Shown: positions 39,234 to 39,589 of the stretch, one piece after another
Layout of the letters: every line of letters begins with the position of its first letter
How positions within the stretch are numbered: the stretch's first letter is position 1
Notes under the pieces: generated by a model
Told to the model about the DNA's origin: nothing
Seen by the model: only the letters and a program-made list of their open reading frames with translations
The model's database searches: none
NCBI GenBank assembly: GCA_017656145.1
Contig: JACDOI010000023.1
Span: 1 to 39,589, forward strand
DNA: 39,589 bases
Reading direction: 5' to 3'
Origin: Bacillota bacterium
Lineage (GTDB): Bacteria > Bacillota > Limnochordia > Limnochordales > ZCTH02-B6
Made by a program: the position numbers and the translations under genes

Positions 39234-39589
39234 TATTTGACCCCTCATAGGTAGAGCCGAAACCCGCTTGACGATGTCGCTCCACGCAGGTGTCTCTGGT
39301 TTCAATCCCTCATAGGTAGAGCCGAAACGGTGTGCGGGAGGTAGTCGTGACTCATGCGCACTGAGTTTCAATCCCTCATAGGTAGAGCCGAAACCACGGA
39401 GGCGATATGGTGAGGCTGCATAACCGTCAGGTGTTTCAATCCCTCATAGGTAGAGCCGAAACGTTCGTCGTCCCCTCCTCCACCGCCACCGCGCCACGTT
39501 TCAATCCCTCATAGGTAGAGCCGAAACAGCGCCCGCTCGGCCAGTTCGTTGTCGATGCGCTGGGTTTCAATCCCTCATAGGTAGAGCCG
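39234..39589 (-). CRISPR. CRISPR array, trailer end, six repeats in view
   Basis: Repeats of 30 nt on the plus strand start GTTTCAATCCC and end GAGCCGAAAC. Copies: 39234-39263 (5' part degenerate on plus strand), 39299-39328, 39365-39394, 39433-39462, 39498-39527 and 39564-39589 (cut by the window edge). The five spacers are 35, 36, 38, 35 and 36 nt. Read on the minus strand the repeat ends in ATTGAAAC, the usual 5'-handle of type I-B/III crRNAs. The degenerate copy lies at the left and is altered at what would be its 3' end. Transcription is therefore right to left, and the leader and cas genes are outside the window to the right. Subtype cannot be fixed without cas genes. Confidence 0.97.

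Overview
The window looks like a chromosomal segment of a GC-rich Bacillota-type bacterium. Most genes have strong AAGGAGG-like ribosome binding sites, GTG and TTG starts are frequent, transport operons are compact, and there is a complete seven-gene Mrp antiporter and a single-chain pyruvate carboxylase. Lineage is inferred from these traits only, because no rRNA or marker gene is present.

Layout. (1) 1-5.8 kb, minus strand: a peptide/nickel-type ABC importer (binding protein and two permeases, no ATPases in view), an M20 metallopeptidase, and an IclR regulator with a clear operator in front of it. (2) 5.9-7.5 kb, minus strand: a DinB-fold protein and a luciferase-like flavin monooxygenase. 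(3) 7.9-10.7 kb, plus strand: a three-gene ABC importer of the TrpXYZ type. (4) 10.9-16.0 kb, plus strand: a Tat-exported polyamine-type binding protein, then PotA/PotB/PotC-like proteins and an agmatinase-family ureohydrolase. (5) 16.0-18.2 kb, minus strand: a class I aminotransferase, then a DUF302 protein coupled to a CsoR/CstR-family repressor whose promoter and operator can be read directly. (6) 18.3-19.4 kb, plus strand: a PHP-domain phosphoesterase. (7) 19.5-25.3 kb, minus strand: mrpA-G. A near-consensus promoter serves it, and pyruvate carboxylase (25.6-29.0 kb) diverges from it.

(8) 29.0-38.0 kb is a region of more mixed, lower-GC composition. It carries a sugar-acid catabolic cluster: KDG kinase, SDR dehydrogenase, M24 'peptidase', KDPG aldolase, IclR regulator, RraA-like aldolase, sugar-binding protein, and an ABC ATPase. 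The ATPase is broken partway through its second domain and joined to a 5'-truncated aldose-epimerase-like gene. No permease remains, so the junction looks like a deletion scar. The same palindrome (GTTCTA-2 bp-TAGAAC) precedes both the kinase gene and the IclR gene, which defines a probable local regulon.

(9) 38.0-39.6 kb: about 0.5 kb with no convincing gene, a YczE/YitT-type membrane protein, and the trailer end of a CRISPR array (six 30-nt repeats, the last cut by the window edge). The array is read on the minus strand; its leader and any cas genes lie to the right, outside the window.

A recurring theme is transport. Four separate binding-protein genes occur, and each is followed by a GC-rich stem-loop before the next cistron. 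This arrangement is expected to keep binding protein in excess over membrane components. I found no single wholly novel machine. The best candidates for new biology are the IclR-controlled sugar-acid cluster with its unusual M24 member and the CstR-like/DUF302 pair.
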